From Marinicella litoralis (GTDB lineage Bacteria; Pseudomonadota; Gammaproteobacteria; Xanthomonadales; Marinicellaceae): 64,000 bases of DNA. The notes below the pieces were generated by a model that was not told the origin of the DNA, ran no database searches, and saw only the letters and a program-made list of their open reading frames with translations. The position numbers were made by a program, and so were the translations under genes. The DNA lies in contig NZ_NIHB01000007.1 of assembly GCF_002591915.1 (NCBI RefSeq), forward strand, positions 32,916 to 96,915, given 5' to 3'. Shown here piece after piece: positions 55,903 to 64,000 of this stretch; the first letter of the stretch is position 1; every line of letters begins with the position of its first letter.

Positions 55903-56094
55903 AAACAACCAGACTATTGGCAACCCATGTTGGCTGAAATATGGATGGGAGAATTGGCCATGAAATGTGGCCATACAGATTTGACCAAACAACACCTCAT
56001 CTCAGGGCTTGAAAAATCCAAGCAAGTCTACAAAACTGGCTCTGTCGGACAAAAGCAAATTGCTCAGAAAGTCAGTGAACTGTTAAATTTGTAA
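55903..56094 (+). pseudogene. Possible remnant of a TPR-containing protein C-terminus
   Basis: An open stretch of 63 codons with an inner ATG at 55927. It reads DYWQPMLAEIWMGELAMK and then HLISGLEKSKQVY, which looks like two TPR-type helices from the C-terminal end of a larger TPR protein such as a Ser/Thr kinase. No start with a ribosome site and no matching upstream frame are present; a different frame is open just before it, which fits a frameshifted, decayed gene. A small unrelated gene cannot be ruled out. Confidence 0.35.
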
Positions 56095-56169
56095 GCGATT
56101 TGCTGGGCTTTATGCTTGCGTCCATTCAATTGAATTGTTACGCTAGTCTTTTTTTCATAATGGCTTCAT

Positions 56170-56778
56170 TTGACCATCAGTCGCTCACAACAAAAAGAAC
56201 GCACCAGACGCGCCATCATTGATGCGGCCATTGGTCAATTGGGTGAAAGTAAAAGTTTTGCCAGTTTGAGTCTGCGTGAAGTTTCTAGAGAAGCTGGGAT
56301 TGCACCCACATCGTTCTATCGTCACTTTAAAGACATGGAAGAATTGGGACTGACCTTGGTCGACGAATCTGGCTTAACACTCAGACAAGTCATGCGCAAA
56401 GGCAGACAACGCCTGAAGAAAAAAGGCAGTGTCATCGCGACTTCAGTCAAAACATTCATGGAATTTACCCAAGCAAATCCTAATATTTTTCGCATTTTAT
56501 TTCATGAACGTTCTGGTACAACCCGAGCCTTACGGGTGGCTGTGGCCAGGGAAATTCAGTATTTTGTGGTCGAACTGACCGATTACATACAAAACTCGGG
56601 CTTTGACCAAGAATCGGCCTATGCCCAAGCAGAAGCCATGGTTGCGGTGATTTTTAATGCCGGTGCCGAATCAATTGCAGTCAAGCCCACAGCAAGAAAA
56701 GAACTTGAAAAAAGAGCCATATTACAATTGCGCTTCATTGCAACTGGCGCCCTCAGACTCAAAGAAAAACAGCCTTAA
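56170..56778 (+). CDS. fabR: TetR-family repressor FabR
   Basis: FabR represses unsaturated fatty acid genes and senses the acyl-CoA/acyl-ACP pool. The 202-residue protein has the near-identical FabR helix-turn-helix [20 protein letters not shown] (residues 30-49) and the [19 protein letters not shown] region. The only fitting start is TTG at 56170; the ATG at 56159 is out of frame, and the ribosome site is weak. It is followed by a ferredoxin reductase and a desaturase gene, the same functional set that DesT controls in Pseudomonas. Confidence 0.95.
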   Translation: MTISRSQQKERTRRAIIDAAIGQLGESKSFASLSLREVSREAGIAPTSFYRHFKDMEELGLTLVDESGLTLRQVMRKGRQRLKKKGSVIATSVKTFMEFTQANPNIFRILFHERSGTTRALRVAVAREIQYFVVELTDYIQNSGFDQESAYAQAEAMVAVIFNAGAESIAVKPTARKELEKRAILQLRFIATGALRLKEKQP

Positions 56779-56860
56779 ATCCTGTCTATTCAGTCGTTTA
56801 AATTAATCAAACAGACGTTTGAACGGTTAACACACGTATCCCAAAATACAATTGTTTTAA

Positions 56861-56878
56861 TTAGAGTATATACTCTAA
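56861..56878. promoter_or_regulatory. Perfect 18 bp palindrome upstream of the reductase gene
   Basis: TTAGAGTATATACTCTAA is a perfect 18-base palindrome about 100 bases before the reductase start. It may bind a dimeric regulator, but its sequence does not match the FabR operator next to it. Confidence 0.45.
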
Positions 56879-56942
56879 AAACCAGATATATAGTCATTTA
56901 ATTTATAAAAGCCATAATTTTACCTTGCATGAATGATATTTA

Positions 56943-56960
56943 AGTGTACACTTGTACGCT
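56943..56960. promoter_or_regulatory. FabR/DesT-type operator
   Basis: AGTGTACACTTGTACGCT, 20 bases before the reductase start, is a near-palindrome of the kind bound by FabR and DesT. Position between the promoter and the start fits repression of the reductase-desaturase operon. Confidence 0.75.
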
Positions 56961-56979
56961 CAAATAACAGGATTAAACC

Positions 56980-58086
56980 ATGTCAACACCGACCAGTTTC
57001 AGCCGCCACAAAAAATGGGTCACCCAAGCGTTGACCAACCACCAAAGTTTCAAAGCTTATATTGAACCTTTGGTACAAATGGTTAAACCGAGCTGGCAAG
57101 CCAGCGATTGTAATGCTGAAGTTATGGACCTTCGTAACGAAAGCGAACAGGTGTATAGCTTGGTACTCAAGCCCAGCAAAAAGTGGATGCGTCACACGGC
57201 AGGACAATACGTACATATACAAGTCACTATTGAAGGCGTCAGGTACAATCGTACTTTCAGTGTATCCAGCTCCCCAAAACACCACGAAGTTTCAGGCTTG
57301 ATCGAATTAACCATACGCAAACAAGAGCATGGCAAAGTCACTCAATGGATGGCTCAAGGATTAAAGGTCGGCGACCACATCAGTCTGACTCAGGCGCAAG
57401 GTGAATTCACCTTGCCGAACCATCAAGAACCCTTGTTATTGATAGCCGGAGGCAGCGGCATCACGCCTTTTCGCAGTTTTTTACAACAACTGGCTGCAAG
57501 CCATTCAACCTCAGACGTTCACTTGATTTATTACAACCAATCTATTGCGCCCTTGTTCGCCATTGAATGGCAACAACTGAGTCAAGCGCATCCCAATTTT
57601 AAAATCAGTTTAATTGACACGCAAATCTCAGGTTTGATTTCTGCCCAACAACTGCATAAAACTTGCCCTGATTTTGACCAAAGAAAAGCCTATTTGTGCG
57701 GGCCCCATGGCCTGATCACCACCTGCAGAGACTTGTTGATTGAACATGGCGTCGCAAAAACAGATATCTACCATGAGCTGTTTGGACCAAAACCAGTATC
57801 TAAACCGCCATCAATCACCAACCAAAATCAAGCATCAACTGTGACTTTCGCCCAATCAAACCGACTCGTGAACGCGCAGTCACAGCAATCACTGCTGGAA
57901 TTGGCAGAGGCCGCTGAATTGAACCCGCCCAGCGGTTGCCGGATGGGAATTTGCCATCAATGCAAATGCAGCAAAAAACAAGGCGTGGTCTACAACACCC
58001 TCACCAACACCTATTCAGACACAGGTACTGAAGACATTCAACTGTGTGTTTCGATAGCCGTTGGTGACGTGACTTTAGACTTTTAA
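56980..58086 (+). CDS. Flavin/2Fe-2S ferredoxin reductase for the desaturase
   Basis: A 368-residue electron-transfer protein with an FAD domain (RYNRTFSVSSSP), an NAD domain (LLLIAGGSGITPFRSFL) and a C-terminal plant-type 2Fe-2S domain with cysteines in PSGCRMGICHQCKC and LCVS. It should carry electrons from NAD(P)H to the desaturase encoded 39 bases downstream, like DesC with DesB in Pseudomonas. The operator just upstream suggests FabR control. Confidence 0.9.
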   Translation: MSTPTSFSRHKKWVTQALTNHQSFKAYIEPLVQMVKPSWQASDCNAEVMDLRNESEQVYSLVLKPSKKWMRHTAGQYVHIQVTIEGVRYNRTFSVSSSPKHHEVSGLIELTIRKQEHGKVTQWMAQGLKVGDHISLTQAQGEFTLPNHQEPLLLIAGGSGITPFRSFLQQLAASHSTSDVHLIYYNQSIAPLFAIEWQQLSQAHPNFKISLIDTQISGLISAQQLHKTCPDFDQRKAYLCGPHGLITTCRDLLIEHGVAKTDIYHELFGPKPVSKPPSITNQNQASTVTFAQSNRLVNAQSQQSLLELAEAAELNPPSGCRMGICHQCKCSKKQGVVYNTLTNTYSDTGTEDIQLCVSIAVGDVTLDF

Positions 58087-58124
58087 CCACAGACAGACTG
58101 AATCAAACTTAAACAGGCAATACT

Positions 58125-59234
58125 ATGAAGCACAAAGAATCAATAGACTTTACCGCTTTGGCGGATGAATTTGATCAAATCAACGCATCCGTTAAAAGTC
58201 AACTTGGCAGCCAAGATGCTGACTACATCAGGCGCATCATCAAAATCCATCGTTTGGCAGAAATCAGCGGCAGAATCATTCTGATGTTGTGTTTCTTCAG
58301 CTTGTGGTTTCTCCTTCCAGGCATGCTGCTGCTGGCCTTGGCAAAAATATTAGACAATATGGAAATTGGACACAATGTGATGCATGGTCAATACGACTGG
58401 ATGAATGACCCCAACATCAATTCCAGAAATTTTGAATGGGACATTGCCAGTGATTCAGGTTCATGGAAGCGGGTTCACAACCATGAACACCACACTTACA
58501 CCAACATCATCGGCAAAGACCGTGACTATGGCTATGGTTTACTGCGCATGAGCAATGACTTACCCTGGCGTAAAAAAAACCGGTGGCAGTTTTTCACTTA
58601 TTTGAACTTAAGTCTGCTGTTTGAATGGGGCATTGCTTATCATGAGCTGGCTGCAGAAAGGGTTTTCGTCGGCAAGAAGAAAAAAGACCGCACCAGCAGC
58701 TTGTCTGACAGCGAGCTAAAGCGCATGTTTTTTAGTAAAGCCGGCAAACAGCTGTTTAAAGATTATGTGTTCTTCCCATTATTGGCAGGCCCCATGTTTT
58801 TGTATGTGTTGGCTGCAAATGTCGGCGCCAATTTAATTCGAAACTTATGGACATCAACCATTATATTTTGTGGCCACTTTACTGAAAACGTGCAGACATT
58901 TACCGAAGCAGAGTGCAAAGGAGAAAGCAAAGGGGAGTGGTATTACCGCCAAATGCTGGGGTCATCCAATTTAACTGGGCCTAAGTGGTTTCACATCATG
59001 ACAGGTCATTTAAGTTGTCAAATCGAACACCATCTGTTCCCTGACATTCCTGCCTTCAGGTATTATGAATTGGCACCCAAAGTGGAAGCCATAGCAGCCA
59101 AATATGGCATCCCCTACAATTCAGGCAGTTTCTTCAAACAATACGGCACTGTATTACAACGGATTTGGACATACTCGTGGCCAGACAAAGCCGCTCATAA
59201 AATCAATGAAGATCATCAACAAACAGAAAATTGA
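58125..59234 (+). CDS. Membrane fatty acid desaturase
   Basis: A 369-residue di-iron membrane desaturase. Histidine boxes are HNVMHGQYDW, HNHEHHTYTN and QIEHHLFPDIPAFRY, in the usual order, with helix pairs between. It should make a double bond in acyl chains (probably delta-9) using the reductase encoded upstream. The pair forms the FabR-controlled aerobic route to unsaturated lipids. The position of the double bond and acyl carrier are not evident from sequence. Confidence 0.92.
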   Translation: MKHKESIDFTALADEFDQINASVKSQLGSQDADYIRRIIKIHRLAEISGRIILMLCFFSLWFLLPGMLLLALAKILDNMEIGHNVMHGQYDWMNDPNINSRNFEWDIASDSGSWKRVHNHEHHTYTNIIGKDRDYGYGLLRMSNDLPWRKKNRWQFFTYLNLSLLFEWGIAYHELAAERVFVGKKKKDRTSSLSDSELKRMFFSKAGKQLFKDYVFFPLLAGPMFLYVLAANVGANLIRNLWTSTIIFCGHFTENVQTFTEAECKGESKGEWYYRQMLGSSNLTGPKWFHIMTGHLSCQIEHHLFPDIPAFRYYELAPKVEAIAAKYGIPYNSGSFFKQYGTVLQRIWTYSWPDKAAHKINEDHQQTEN

Positions 59235-59255
59235 TCAGCATTGTACGATCCGTGG

Positions 59256-59873
59256 TCAGCGGCTGACCGACCAGGTGCTTTCAACCAACAGTTTTTCACC
59301 GCTGTAAACTCGACCAACAAAATCATCGCCAGCATTTATTTTGCCCACACCTGCTGGCGTGCCTGTCATTAATATATCACCATCTTCTAAAGTCATGAAT
59401 GCACTGATGTTATTTAGCAGTTCATTGGGTGAGAAAAGCATCATTGAACACCCACCTTTTTGCTGCAGTTGTTCATTAATAAACAGCGCCAAGTGCAAGT
59501 CTTCAACAGAATCGGGTATCAAGACAAATGCACCAAAGACTGCGGACTGATCAAATGCTTTGGCACGCTCCCAAGGCAATCCCTTGATTTTGAGTTGATG
59601 CTGAATTTGACGTTTGGTTAAATCCAAACCCAGACCCACAGCAATCAACTTGCCGGATTCAACTAAAAATGCCAACTCAGCTTCGTAATGCACTTCATCA
59701 CTGCCCTGCAGGACCAGTTCGGATGAAATGGCTGAGTTGGGTTTAACAAAAATAACGGGTTCTGTCGGTGTGGCATTATTTAATTCCTTAATGTGCTCGG
59801 CATAATTTCGCCCAACACAGACCACTTTAGAAGGTGAAATTTTGCGGCCATCGAAGTTGATGTGATTTTTCAT
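59256..59873 (-). CDS. Fumarylacetoacetate hydrolase family protein
   Basis: A protein of about 205 residues with the FAH fold: KVVCVGRNYAEHIKEL, the metal-ligand EAELAFLV glutamate pair and ILMTGTPAGVGKINAGD. Family members split or decarboxylate acyl-pyruvates with a metal ion. The start ATG 59873 has GAGGAC directly upstream; an earlier ATG four codons before is less likely. It follows the M28 peptidase gene by 15 bases and may be cotranscribed with it. A GC-rich inverted repeat overlaps the stop codon. Confidence 0.9.
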   Translation of the reverse strand: MKNHINFDGRKISPSKVVCVGRNYAEHIKELNNATPTEPVIFVKPNSAISSELVLQGSDEVHYEAELAFLVESGKLIAVGLGLDLTKRQIQHQLKIKGLPWERAKAFDQSAVFGAFVLIPDSVEDLHLALFINEQLQQKGGCSMMLFSPNELLNNISAFMTLEDGDILMTGTPAGVGKINAGDDFVGRVYSGEKLLVESTWSVSR

Positions 59874-59888
59874 GTCCTCACCCACCCT

Positions 59889-61544
59889 TCAATCATTTTT
59901 TATGGTTGCAAAGAAACTGTCTTTATTCCAACTGGGTCTTTCTTCTGCATTGGCTACCTCCGAAACGATGACCCGATTGATGGCAACAAATTTGGCAGCT
60001 ACCTCATAGTTAATCGGCAAATCCAATTGGTCCGACGGCTTGTGATAGTGTTGCATCCTAAACTCTTGGCTACTCACTTCATGCGCTTCAAACACCATAT
60101 TGGCATTGTCAGCGGTTACCAGAAAAACGGCAGGGATGCCTTTTTTCACAAAGCTGTATTGATCGCTGCGCACAAAAATACTTTGTTCTGGCATGGGGTC
60201 AGGAATTAAATTCATGCCATGCTGTTTCACAGCACCTTCAATCACACCCCAGAGACTGCTGTGTTGGGCACCAAAGCCAATCAATTGATCAAACGCATTG
60301 GTCAAAATAGGCATGTCCAGATTGATATTTGCCACGATGCTGTCAATCGGTACCGTCGGGTTGTGCGCAAAATAATCAGAACCCAACAAACCTTTTTCTT
60401 CAGCCGTAACCATGGCAAACAATATGGACCGTTTAGGGCGTTGATTCAGCTGGGTAATTTGATACGCCATTTCCAACAAAGTAGTCACACCAGCGGCATT
60501 GTCCATGGCGCCATTGTTGATTTTATCACCCAATTCGATGTGCGTAGAAACACCAATGTGATCGGTGTGCGCACTGAGCAAGACATATTCATCTTTCAAA
60601 ACAGGATCCGCACCTTCTAAGATTCCAATGACATTTGGACTGCTGATTTGACTGTGAGAGGATTGGTAGCTGATGCTTGCAGTTAAGCCCATGTTTTGCG
60701 CTTTAGGCTGCTCCCCTTTTTCAGTTTGCTCAATGATCGCGTCCATATCCATACCTGCCAATGCAAACAATTTTTTCCCAGACTCAACACTCAACAAGGC
60801 CGCTGCCATAATCTCGGGGTTGCCTTTACCAATGGCTCCTTGTGCATTGATCCAACTGATTTTAGGTTTATCTATATACGCCTTGCCTCGATCAAAACCC
60901 CATATCTTTTCCATCTGTGGGGTGCTGACTGAAATCACCGCAATGGCCCCTCGGTCAACCAAGGCCTGTGTTGATGTGCGCGAATAATGAGCACCTTCTT
61001 CGCTGGGAAAAGTAATGGGTTTACCGCGCAAAACCACGGCTATTTTCCCTTGCAAATCGATTTGATCAAAATCCGAATAATTTAAAAACGGTGCATCAAT
61101 ACCAAAACCGGCAAAAACCAACTCAGCGGAAACCGCAGATTCAGTTCGACTGACATCTGCACCCACTAAAAATTCTGACATAAACTTGAATTCATGCTCC
61201 CCCGCATCATGGCTGACCATCAATTTCGGTGAGTCCAAATCCAACAAAGCCGATTTGAATGGTACGCGTTGCTGATAACCACCATTATCACCAGCGGGTA
61301 TAATGCCTAACTTGGCAAATTCAGTGGCAATGTATTGCGCAGCTATTTCATGTCCAACACTGCCAGTGTCTCTACCACGCAATAGATCGGATGCCAAAAA
61401 ATCCATATGGGCTTCAAATCTTTGGGCTGTGTCTGAATGGGCATCTGGCGTTACCAGCAATAAACAGGTACAACTGATCAACAAGGCATTGAGAATGAAT
61501 TTAAGGGTCATGGGCTGTGTCGGTATAAGTGGGAATACTGTCAT
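59889..61544 (-). CDS. Secreted M28-family aminopeptidase with PA domain
   Basis: A 551-residue exported peptidase. The signal region is residues 12-38 (ILNALLISCTCLLLV); the start may be ATG 61544 or ATG 61511. A PA domain (about 110-240, KIAVVLRGKPITFPSEEGAH) is followed by the M28 zinc site: HTDHIGV, NGAMDNAAGVT, TAEEKGLLGSDYF. It resembles bacterial leucyl aminopeptidases, and likely trims peptides made by the extracellular proteases encoded nearby. The FAH-family gene follows at 15 bases. Confidence 0.9.
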   Translation of the reverse strand: MTVFPLIPTQPMTLKFILNALLISCTCLLLVTPDAHSDTAQRFEAHMDFLASDLLRGRDTGSVGHEIAAQYIATEFAKLGIIPAGDNGGYQQRVPFKSALLDLDSPKLMVSHDAGEHEFKFMSEFLVGADVSRTESAVSAELVFAGFGIDAPFLNYSDFDQIDLQGKIAVVLRGKPITFPSEEGAHYSRTSTQALVDRGAIAVISVSTPQMEKIWGFDRGKAYIDKPKISWINAQGAIGKGNPEIMAAALLSVESGKKLFALAGMDMDAIIEQTEKGEQPKAQNMGLTASISYQSSHSQISSPNVIGILEGADPVLKDEYVLLSAHTDHIGVSTHIELGDKINNGAMDNAAGVTTLLEMAYQITQLNQRPKRSILFAMVTAEEKGLLGSDYFAHNPTVPIDSIVANINLDMPILTNAFDQLIGFGAQHSSLWGVIEGAVKQHGMNLIPDPMPEQSIFVRSDQYSFVKKGIPAVFLVTADNANMVFEAHEVSSQEFRMQHYHKPSDQLDLPINYEVAAKFVAINRVIVSEVANAEERPSWNKDSFFATIKND

Positions 61545-61695
61545 CTTATCGAAAACAATTTAATTATTGAATAGCTCACAAGTCATTAACTCCAAAAAAC
61601 CAATTATGTTGGTATAGGCGGGTATTTTGTGAAGCAACCTACAAAACAATTTGGTAAATAAGCTAAAATCTGTTTACTTTTTTTAGCTGATAATT

Positions 61696-63153
61696 ATGAG
61701 AGCCACCAATCTGAACCCACTGTTACTCACCTTACTTGTTGTTGCATGCCCTCATGAGGCTTTCGCCGGCGGTGTCCCATTCACCTCGGACGACCTCAAT
61801 TTAGAATCGGCAATTAACAGCAATGCGGTTGTATTGGATCTATTGGGTAATGACGACAGTGGTATCAACAATGATGATTACAAGGAAGTGATTGCCGTTT
61901 GTGACATCAACAGTTCAGATCAAGACTGTACGGGTAACAGTTACTCGGATGCCATTGGTTCCGTCAGCATCAATGGTACCGGCAACAACAACAATGTTGT
62001 GCTGACCTCTGACGGCAACGCATCAGCACTGTTTCAATTTAAATACGTGATGCAAAACAGTGCATTTTCTACCGGCACTGCTGTTGCTGAAGTTGCTTTG
62101 TCTTATGTAGAAGTGAACAGCTTGTCAGATTCCGGCAGTGGTGGTTGCGACAGTGCAGAATGCACACTCAGAGAGGCCATTGTGTTTGCGGCCAATGATG
62201 GAGAAGCATCGCTCATCAACTTCGCCAGAGACTTGAATGGAACCATAGTGCTCAGCAATCAACTGACCATAGACTCAATAGATTTGTCGATCATCGGACC
62301 CGGAGCGAATTCAATCACCGTATCAGGCAACGATCAAAACCGTGTTTTTATGGTTCCAGCTGGCAGTGAGCGTTTCTTTATGTCGGGCCTGACCATCAGT
62401 AACGGCAAGACTTTTGTCAATGACTCAGGCGCAGGAATATTGATTGAAAATGCCACAGAAACTCGTTTTGAGAATTTAAGAATCACCGACAACGATTCAA
62501 TACAAGACGGTGGAGGTCTGTTTATCTCAAATGCAGGTTTCATCATGATTAATTCAGAGATCAGTCTCAATTCAGCCAACAACAATGGTGGTGGCATAGC
62601 AATTTCAGGCGGCTTTGGCAACGAGGTCATTATTGAAAATGTCACCATCAGCAACAATCAATCCAGCAATTTTGGCGATGGCTTATTCATCAACTCAAGT
62701 TCTGGCCAAAACACACTGCTGCGATTCGTCACAGCAGCATTCAATTTTGGTGGAATCACCGACAACCACATAGCTGGGGCGGGCAATGTAACCATAGAGT
62801 CCAGTGTCTTTGACCCTGGCCTTTCTATACCAAATAGCAACAATATCACCAACAATTCTATTTTTAAAAATTTAAGTGACGGCAATATATTTGGCAGCAA
62901 CAACTTAACTGACACTGATGATTTATTTTTAGAGCCTTTGGCAGAAATCAACAATTCTGGTTTTTATGGCCACAGCTTCGACACCAACAGTTTGCTCTAT
63001 AACCATGTTGATAACATGATTGGCAACGCTGGCTGTGAGGTTACTGTTACCAGTGATCAATTTGGTAACCCCAGACCTACCGATGGTCAATGCGATGCAG
63101 GGGCCTATGAATATATATACATTGATCTGATTTTTACCAACGGCTTTGAATAA
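61696..63153 (+). CDS. CSLREA-domain secreted beta-helix protein with GFE-like end
   Basis: A 485-residue exported protein. The signal peptide is about 1-24 (LLLTLLVVACPHEAFAGG). The CSLREA-type motif CDSAECTLREAIVFAAND is near residue 155, followed by Asn/Gly-rich beta-helix repeats (for example SVSGNDQ-like turns, TISNNQSSNFGDGLFI). The end YIDLIFTNGFE matches the ending of other exported proteins in the window. It is an intact relative of the broken gene at 1318. A surface or extracellular role is likely. Confidence 0.88.
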   Translation: MRATNLNPLLLTLLVVACPHEAFAGGVPFTSDDLNLESAINSNAVVLDLLGNDDSGINNDDYKEVIAVCDINSSDQDCTGNSYSDAIGSVSINGTGNNNNVVLTSDGNASALFQFKYVMQNSAFSTGTAVAEVALSYVEVNSLSDSGSGGCDSAECTLREAIVFAANDGEASLINFARDLNGTIVLSNQLTIDSIDLSIIGPGANSITVSGNDQNRVFMVPAGSERFFMSGLTISNGKTFVNDSGAGILIENATETRFENLRITDNDSIQDGGGLFISNAGFIMINSEISLNSANNNGGGIAISGGFGNEVIIENVTISNNQSSNFGDGLFINSSSGQNTLLRFVTAAFNFGGITDNHIAGAGNVTIESSVFDPGLSIPNSNNITNNSIFKNLSDGNIFGSNNLTDTDDLFLEPLAEINNSGFYGHSFDTNSLLYNHVDNMIGNAGCEVTVTSDQFGNPRPTDGQCDAGAYEYIYIDLIFTNGFE

Positions 63154-63161
63154 CAAACCTA

Positions 63162-63186
63162 CCCCCAGACCTGTCAGGTCTGGGGG
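63162..63186. terminator. Strong hairpin between converging genes
   Basis: CCCCCAGACCT and AGGTCTGGGGG form a perfect 11-base stem with a three-base loop. No T tract follows, so it may block transcription in both directions rather than act as a classic terminator. Confidence 0.65.
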
Positions 63187-63195
63187 CAATTAAAC

Positions 63196-64000
63196 TTAAC
63201 CCCTTGCTGTTCTGAGCTTAAGAGCTGTAATCCCACCTAATGACAGCATCATCAAAAGCAAGCTCCACCAATGATTTATCGGTACCTGCACAGGTGGTCC
63301 TCCTTGGATAACCACAAATTCTACTGGTTGGCCCACTGGATTGTTGGTACTGATAGATACTGTTTGTGTTTCCGGTGTTGTTGGAATGTTGCAATCAGTC
63401 AACGATGCATCACTGGTGTCATAACTTAATAGATAACAAGCTTCTGGGTTAGGAGGCGCTGGTGACAATGCCACAGGCAAGTTATTGAATGAAAACACCC
63501 CATTGGCATCCGTTAAGGTGGAACCCACCGCTTCATCACCGATCGCATCACAATTGAAATCCCTGTCTAAGGTTACAGTTACTCCGGTAACCGCCTCGCC
63601 AGGGTCTTGAGAACCGTTTTCTGGATTATCATCACAATATAACAAGCCAGAAACTTCACCGTTGTTGGCATATACACCTGCATCAATAGTTGAGTCATTC
63701 ATGGTCAAACTGATGTTTTGTAATTGGCCATCGGCTGGGTTGGCATCAGAATCCACACCATCGTCGCCACCTTGATTGGCCAGGGTAAACACATGACTGG
63801 CCGGTAAACCACTGAATTGCACGCAATAGGTTCCAACATCCAATCCGGTGAACTGATAATACCCATCATTGGCAGGCACTCCACCGTTGGCGGTCGTGGT
63901 GCTGTCCACTGCCGGCGCAGTACAAGTCGCGTTATCAAACAGCTCGACTGTGATGCCATTAACTCCGGGCTCGCCACCATCTTGCAGGCCATTCTGGTTG
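63196..64000 (-). CDS. SdrD-B repeat protein with IPTL-CTERM tail, cut by window edge
   Basis: The reading frame is open to the right edge, so the gene starts outside the window; 268 residues are visible. Two SdrD-B-like beta domains are present: one with EPGVNGITVELFDN and YYQFTGLDVGTYCVQF, the next with DPGEAVTGVTVTLDRD and FSFNNLPVAL. A C-terminal IPTL-type sorting tail follows: VPINHWWSLLLMML, SLGGITALKLR, then a short basic end. This is probably a large surface protein held by the tail. Confidence 0.88.
   Translation of the reverse strand, partial: NQNGLQDGGEPGVNGITVELFDNATCTAPAVDSTTTANGGVPANDGYYQFTGLDVGTYCVQFSGLPASHVFTLANQGGDDGVDSDANPADGQLQNISLTMNDSTIDAGVYANNGEVSGLLYCDDNPENGSQDPGEAVTGVTVTLDRDFNCDAIGDEAVGSTLTDANGVFSFNNLPVALSPAPPNPEACYLLSYDTSDASLTDCNIPTTPETQTVSISTNNPVGQPVEFVVIQGGPPVQVPINHWWSLLLMMLSLGGITALKLRTARG

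Noticed and set aside
59251..59275. GC-rich inverted repeat GTCAGCGGCTGAC beside the desaturase end.
   Set aside because: It overlaps the last codons and stop of the FAH-family gene and has no T tract. It may help end transcription but does not match the REP-like array, so I did not call it a repeat element.
1..64000. Search for CRISPR arrays, tRNA or rRNA genes, insertion sequences and prophage genes.
   Set aside because: The only regular repeats are the 191 bp units, which are too long and hairpin-based for CRISPR. I saw no tRNA-like cloverleaf, rRNA stretch, transposase or phage structural gene.

Overview
The window is chromosomal DNA from a low-GC gammaproteobacterium. The gene order rsfS-rlmH-maf-rng-yhdP-tldD, the E. 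coli-type serA, nfuA, cbpA-cbpM, rnt and fabR, and the many secreted proteins with CSLREA, SdrD-B or IPTL-type parts suggest a marine, protein-degrading relative of Marinicella. The genus is my inference, not something the sequence proves. Coding density is high and nearly every gene looks chromosomal. I found no rRNA, tRNA, CRISPR array, insertion sequence or prophage.

Layout. Positions 1-2.7 kb hold a lipase-like gene cut by the left edge and a CSLREA beta-helix gene interrupted by three in-frame TAA codons. Positions 2.7-11.6 kb are a minus-strand housekeeping run (rsfS, rlmH, maf, rng, yhdP, a PqiA-like membrane gene, tldD). Positions 11.8-15.1 kb are an ovothiol operon (ovoA plus a PLP enzyme that is probably ovoB). 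Positions 15.1-21.1 kb are the most interesting part. This minus-strand cluster has one borosin-type peptide alpha-N-methyltransferase, two short precursor-like peptides that share a leader and an Asp-rich tail, two related GNAT acetyltransferases and two related TPR-GGDEF diguanylate cyclases. I read it as a split borosin RiPP locus tied to c-di-GMP signalling.

Positions 21.2-29.8 kb carry an MtfA-like peptidase, a divergent pair of D-2-hydroxyglutarate dehydrogenase and serA, a DUF885 peptidase-like protein and a DUF6502/DUF5666 pair. Positions 29.9-37.5 kb have a subtilase, RNase T and a four-gene valine-degradation operon (mmsA, acyl-CoA dehydrogenase, 3-hydroxyisobutyryl-CoA hydrolase-like, mmsB). 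Positions 37.9-46.5 kb have cbpA-cbpM, two DUF3429 genes, tag, a second subtilase, a threonine aldolase, an ASPIC/FG-GAP protein and an IPTL-like anchored protein. Positions 46.8-54 kb have an AraC-type regulator, gltX, a five-fold tandem array of about 191 bp units made of REP-like hairpins plus the copied 3' end of the neighbouring gene, then cnoX, nfuA and an esterase. Positions 54-64 kb have a zinc metalloprotease, a fabR-ferredoxin reductase-desaturase locus with a recognisable FabR/DesT-type operator, an M28 peptidase, an intact CSLREA protein and the 3' end of an SdrD-B/IPTL-CTERM gene cut by the right edge.

How it fits together: several exported peptidases (two S8, one M12-like, one M28, one DUF885) sit near amino-acid catabolism genes, which fits a protein-feeding life. 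Five exported proteins share a C-terminal ending of the form I-F-x-x-G-F-E/D (one is a weak variant), separate from the two IPTL-type tails. This may be an undescribed sorting or secretion tag.
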